From contig WRFT01000008.1 of assembly GCA_009776385.1 (NCBI GenBank), positions 1-16,685 on the forward strand: 16,685 bases of DNA, in the 5' to 3' direction. This document shows, piece after piece, positions 13,703 through 16,685 of the stretch (positions are counted from its first letter, which is position 1; each line of letters begins with the position of its first letter). The position numbers and the translations under genes were made by a program. Below the pieces are notes generated by a model that worked only from the letters and a program-made list of their open reading frames with translations, was not told the DNA's origin and did not search any database. Source of the DNA: Clostridia bacterium (GTDB lineage Bacteria > Bacillota > Clostridia > Christensenellales > Aristaeellaceae).

Positions 13703-16519
13703 ATGATTCCGATGGAACACCGTGAAGTGAATGAAAACGCCGTTTTAAAAACAAAAAGTATGGAAAGCGAGCGGGAGACGCTCATTAGCGCGGTCAATAA
13801 TGCGGCAAGGGTGCTTCTGTCCGCAGAGCATGACGAAACCTTCGAAAGTTCTATTCTGGAAGGCATGAAATTACTGGGTCAATGCGTAGATGCCGATCGG
13901 GTCTATATCATGAAGAATGTATCCATTGACGATGTCATGTATTTCGTTTACCAGTTCGCGTGGGTCAATCATTTAGGGCAGCAAGGCACCCATATTGGTA
14001 TAGGCACGAAGGTTCCCTTCAGCTTTGATGAGGAGTGGGCTGTCAGGTTCCCGAAGGGTGACTACATTAACGGGCCGCTTAGAAGTTTATCACCAAACTT
14101 ACAGGCTTTTTTCAGCCGCATCGCCATTAAATCCGTGCTGGTTATGCCCATCTTTATTAGTCATGGCTTATGGGGGCTTGCCAGTTTTTCCGATTGCAGG
14201 AACGAAAGGTATTTTTCCGATGATGAAGTGAGCATTTTGCAATCGGGCGTCATGATGATGGTCAGTGCCTTGGAGCGCTACGAACAAGCCATTGAAAGCA
14301 GGAATCTGGCTGCAAGGCTGAAGGCCGTTGTATCAAATTATCCGGGAATCATTTGCGCCGTAAACAAAGACTATCAAATTAATCTGTTTGACGGCCTGCT
14401 CCTGCAGGAAATCCATGACAAGGACCTTTTTATGGAAAACAGGTCGCTGGATGAGGCGTTTAAAAAAGAGGAATACAGGCATATCAAAGAAAAATTGGAT
14501 AAAACAATGCTTGAAGGCCCGCAGGATTGGTCTTTTGAGGCGTACGGCAAGATCATCAGAATAAAAACGACGCCCATCCAGGATGAAAAGAACCATGTCT
14601 CCGGCGTGGTAGGCTGCATTGACGATGTTACCGGAATGCATAAGCTTCAATCCGATTTAAAAGACGCCCTGATCATGACTCAAAAAGCGAGCAGCGCCAA
14701 AAGTCATTTCTTAGCCAATATGAGCCATGAAATGCGTACGCAGCTCAACGCCATCATCGGCCTGTCCTTGATGACCCTTGAAGAGGATACGTTAAGCGAT
14801 GAAGTCAAACATAATACGGAAAAGGTATATCACGCGGGTACATCCCTCCTGGGTATTGTCAATGATATTTTAGATGTGTCTAAAATTGAGGCCGGGAAAC
14901 TGGAGTTGGTGCCCGTGGAGTACGATATGCCGAGCTTGATTCATGATACGATTACGCAGAACATTCTCCAAATTGCCGATAAACCTATCCGCTTCAAGCT
15001 GGATATGTGCGAAAAAACATTTGTCCGGCTGCGCGGGGATGAACTTAGGGTGAAGCAAATAATAAACAATCTGTTATCAAACGCCATCAAATATACCGAT
15101 TCCGGCACGGTCATGCTTTACATTTGCAGCCGCCCCAGGGGAGATAAGGTTTTGCTTACCATCAAGGTCAGCGATACCGGCAGGGGTATCAAACCGGAAG
15201 ATAAGGAACTGTTGTTTTTCGATTATGCCCAATTGGATTTGGAGGCGAACCGCACCATTGAGGGAACCGGCCTGGGGCTTCCTATCACGCAGCGGCTGGT
15301 GGAGATGATGGAGGGCACCATCAACGTGGAAAGTGAATACGGAAAGGGAAGTGTCTTCACGGTGAAGATTATGCAGGATTTCGTCTCCGACGCGGTGATA
15401 GGGCCCGAGGTCGTCGACAACTTAAAGCAGCTGCGTTACGCCGACAGTAACCGTGAAAGAACCGCGCATTTGTCGCATGTCAGCCTGCCAAACGCGCGGG
15501 TGCTCGTCGTGGATGACGACGCGACCAATCGCATGGTAACCAGGGGCCTTTTAAAGCCATATCATATGTGGATTGACTGTGTGGAAAGCGCTCAGCAGTC
15601 CATAGAAGCCATACGCACCCAGGAGGGCCGGTATGACGCCATATTCATGGATCATATGATGCCCGTGATGAACGGGGTGGAGGCCGTACAAAAAATTCGC
15701 GAAATCGGAACGGATTACGCGCGCGATATCCCGATTATCGCGTTGACCGCCAACGCCACCATCGGAAACAGAGCCATACTCTTAAGCAAAGGCTTTCAGG
15801 ATTTTATTACAAAACCCATTGATTTGCTGTGTTTAGATGAAGCGGTAAGGCGTTGGATTCATGATAAACCCCGTGAAGCCCACGCGCAGACAGACTCGGA
15901 CAATGCGGCGCGTGCGCAGCGTCCCACGGCTTACTCCGATATGACGGAGATTTTCGGCATTGATGTACAAAAAGGGCTGGACATTTATTTGGGTGACGCA
16001 GGTATTTATCTTTCCGTCCTGCGTGTTTATGCGGAAAATACATCCGCTACATTAGAAAAATTACGTCATGTTACACGAGATACGCTTTCTGATTATGCCG
16101 CCAGGGTGCACGCCGTAAAGGGGGCCAGCGCGAATATCGGCGCGGAAGAGATTAAAAGAATGGCTGAAGAATTGGAGTTAAAGGCGAAGGCCGGCGATTT
16201 TGCGGGGGTATTGGCAGGGAATGAAGCCCTGCTTGTAACAGCGGAAACGCTTGTGAACGGGCTTAAAATGTGGCTGGCCGAATGGGATAGTAAAAAGAGT
16301 AAACCAAAACGCGCGGCGCCCGATCCCGCGGTCTTAGAAATGCTGCGTCAAAGCTTGATAAACTATGATATGATCGGCATTGATGAAGCCATGGACCGGC
16401 TGGAACGCTCGGACTATGAAACGGACGCGGATAGGATAGCATGGCTGAAGGAGAAGATCATGGAGTCGGAATTTGATGCCGGCGCCGAAAGGCTGGCTCA
16501 ATGGCTGTCAGGCCGTTAA
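13703..16519 (+). CDS. Soluble hybrid histidine kinase (GAF-PAS-HisKA-HATPase-REC-Hpt)
   Basis: This 938-residue kinase has no membrane segment. A GAF-like domain (about 25-192) is similar to that of the first hybrid kinase, with shared motifs such as the LIS-VNN start and DRV-I. A PAS-like domain (about 203-315) follows. The HisKA domain has H342 in NMSHEMRTQLNA, where the very conserved Pro after Arg-Thr is Q347. The ATPase domain has LLSNAIKYT, DTGRGI and GTGLGLPIT (521-529). The receiver (about 598-720) has D604-D606, phospho-acceptor D650 and K704. The Hpt domain has H803 in RVHAVKGASANIG, and a helical tail (about 876-936) ends the protein. The start is ATG at 13703, placed by GAGGTG (13691-13696). 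ATG at 13658, just after the previous stop and behind AGGGTG, is an alternative. The start at 13613 would overlap the receiver gene. Confidence 0.9.
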   Translation: MIPMEHREVNENAVLKTKSMESERETLISAVNNAARVLLSAEHDETFESSILEGMKLLGQCVDADRVYIMKNVSIDDVMYFVYQFAWVNHLGQQGTHIGIGTKVPFSFDEEWAVRFPKGDYINGPLRSLSPNLQAFFSRIAIKSVLVMPIFISHGLWGLASFSDCRNERYFSDDEVSILQSGVMMMVSALERYEQAIESRNLAARLKAVVSNYPGIICAVNKDYQINLFDGLLLQEIHDKDLFMENRSLDEAFKKEEYRHIKEKLDKTMLEGPQDWSFEAYGKIIRIKTTPIQDEKNHVSGVVGCIDDVTGMHKLQSDLKDALIMTQKASSAKSHFLANMSHEMRTQLNAIIGLSLMTLEEDTLSDEVKHNTEKVYHAGTSLLGIVNDILDVSKIEAGKLELVPVEYDMPSLIHDTITQNILQIADKPIRFKLDMCEKTFVRLRGDELRVKQIINNLLSNAIKYTDSGTVMLYICSRPRGDKVLLTIKVSDTGRGIKPEDKELLFFDYAQLDLEANRTIEGTGLGLPITQRLVEMMEGTINVESEYGKGSVFTVKIMQDFVSDAVIGPEVVDNLKQLRYADSNRERTAHLSHVSLPNARVLVVDDDATNRMVTRGLLKPYHMWIDCVESAQQSIEAIRTQEGRYDAIFMDHMMPVMNGVEAVQKIREIGTDYARDIPIIALTANATIGNRAILLSKGFQDFITKPIDLLCLDEAVRRWIHDKPREAHAQTDSDNAARAQRPTAYSDMTEIFGIDVQKGLDIYLGDAGIYLSVLRVYAENTSATLEKLRHVTRDTLSDYAARVHAVKGASANIGAEEIKRMAEELELKAKAGDFAGVLAGNEALLVTAETLVNGLKMWLAEWDSKKSKPKRAAPDPAVLEMLRQSLINYDMIGIDEAMDRLERSDYETDADRIAWLKEKIMESEFDAGAERLAQWLSGR

Positions 16520-16542
16520 CGGGAAGCAAGCCGGGGGAGGGA

Positions 16543-16685
16543 ATGGCAATCGCTAAGCTTTTAAGCAAAATCATCGTGGTGGATGATGACTTAACGAATA
16601 TTACCGCTTTAAAGAACATGCTCAGGCCGTTTTATGAGGTCTATACGGCGTTGAACGCGGAAAAGATGTTCAGCCTGCTTGAAAA
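16543..16685 (+). CDS. Response regulator receiver protein, N-terminal part (cut by window end)
   Basis: ATG at 16543, 23 nt after the preceding stop and behind GGGGGAGGG (16534-16542), opens a frame that runs off the window. The 47 visible complete codons read as the start of a REC domain: IIVVDDDLTN gives the acidic cluster at residues 14-16, and EVYTALNAEKMFSLLE is the second strand and helix. The phospho-acceptor site is beyond the edge. It resembles the stand-alone receiver at 13264, but an output domain such as HD-GYP or GGDEF could follow. It is probably the fourth gene of the phosphorelay operon. Confidence 0.85.
   Translation, partial: MAIAKLLSKIIVVDDDLTNITALKNMLRPFYEVYTALNAEKMFSLLE

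Overview
The window looks like a chromosomal segment of a Gram-positive anaerobe of the class Clostridia (Bacillota), probably host-associated. This is an inference. It rests on the rimO-pgsA-cinA-recA gene order, strong purine-rich Shine-Dalgarno sites, sortases and sortase-anchored pilins, and GAF-containing hybrid kinases. All recognisable genes are on the + strand.

Layout. (1) 1-569: a non-coding array of about 177-bp repeats, each an imperfect inverted repeat with internal hairpins, followed by a more diverged fourth element. (2) 700-5012: a housekeeping operon of rimO (ribosomal protein S12 methylthiotransferase), pgsA (CDP-alcohol phosphatidyltransferase), cinA and recA. The first three overlap by 4 nt each, and a 14-bp-stem terminator closes the unit at 5122-5157. 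The 5' end of rimO seems to carry a one-base frameshift. (3) 5232-10306: a sortase-assembled pilus locus. It contains a signal-peptidase-like protein with Arg in place of the catalytic Lys, a two-domain pilin with a C-terminal VTPTG motif, a class B sortase with an added C-terminal membrane segment, a second pilin (Spy0128/FctA type) with an SPKTG motif, and a second class B sortase. A terminator lies at 10350-10382. (4) 10502-16685: a tandem 11-bp repeat and a good sigma-A-type promoter precede a phosphorelay cluster. The cluster encodes a membrane hybrid histidine kinase (GAF-HisKA-HATPase-REC-Hpt), a stand-alone receiver, a soluble hybrid kinase (GAF-PAS-HisKA-HATPase-REC-Hpt), and a further receiver protein cut by the window end.

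How the parts may work together. The pilus genes resemble, in content, the group A Streptococcus FCT/T3 locus, where a SipA-type signal-peptidase homologue and a class B sortase build pili from Spy0128-type subunits. A reasonable model is that the first sortase polymerises the VTPTG pilin and the second sortase handles the SPKTG pilin or wall anchoring. The downstream phosphorelay is transcribed separately. A link between it and the pili is suggested only by adjacency. The most unusual points are the Lys-to-Arg signal peptidase, the loss of the isopeptide triad from one pilin domain only, the strong hairpin between the first pilin and its sortase, and the broken rimO start.
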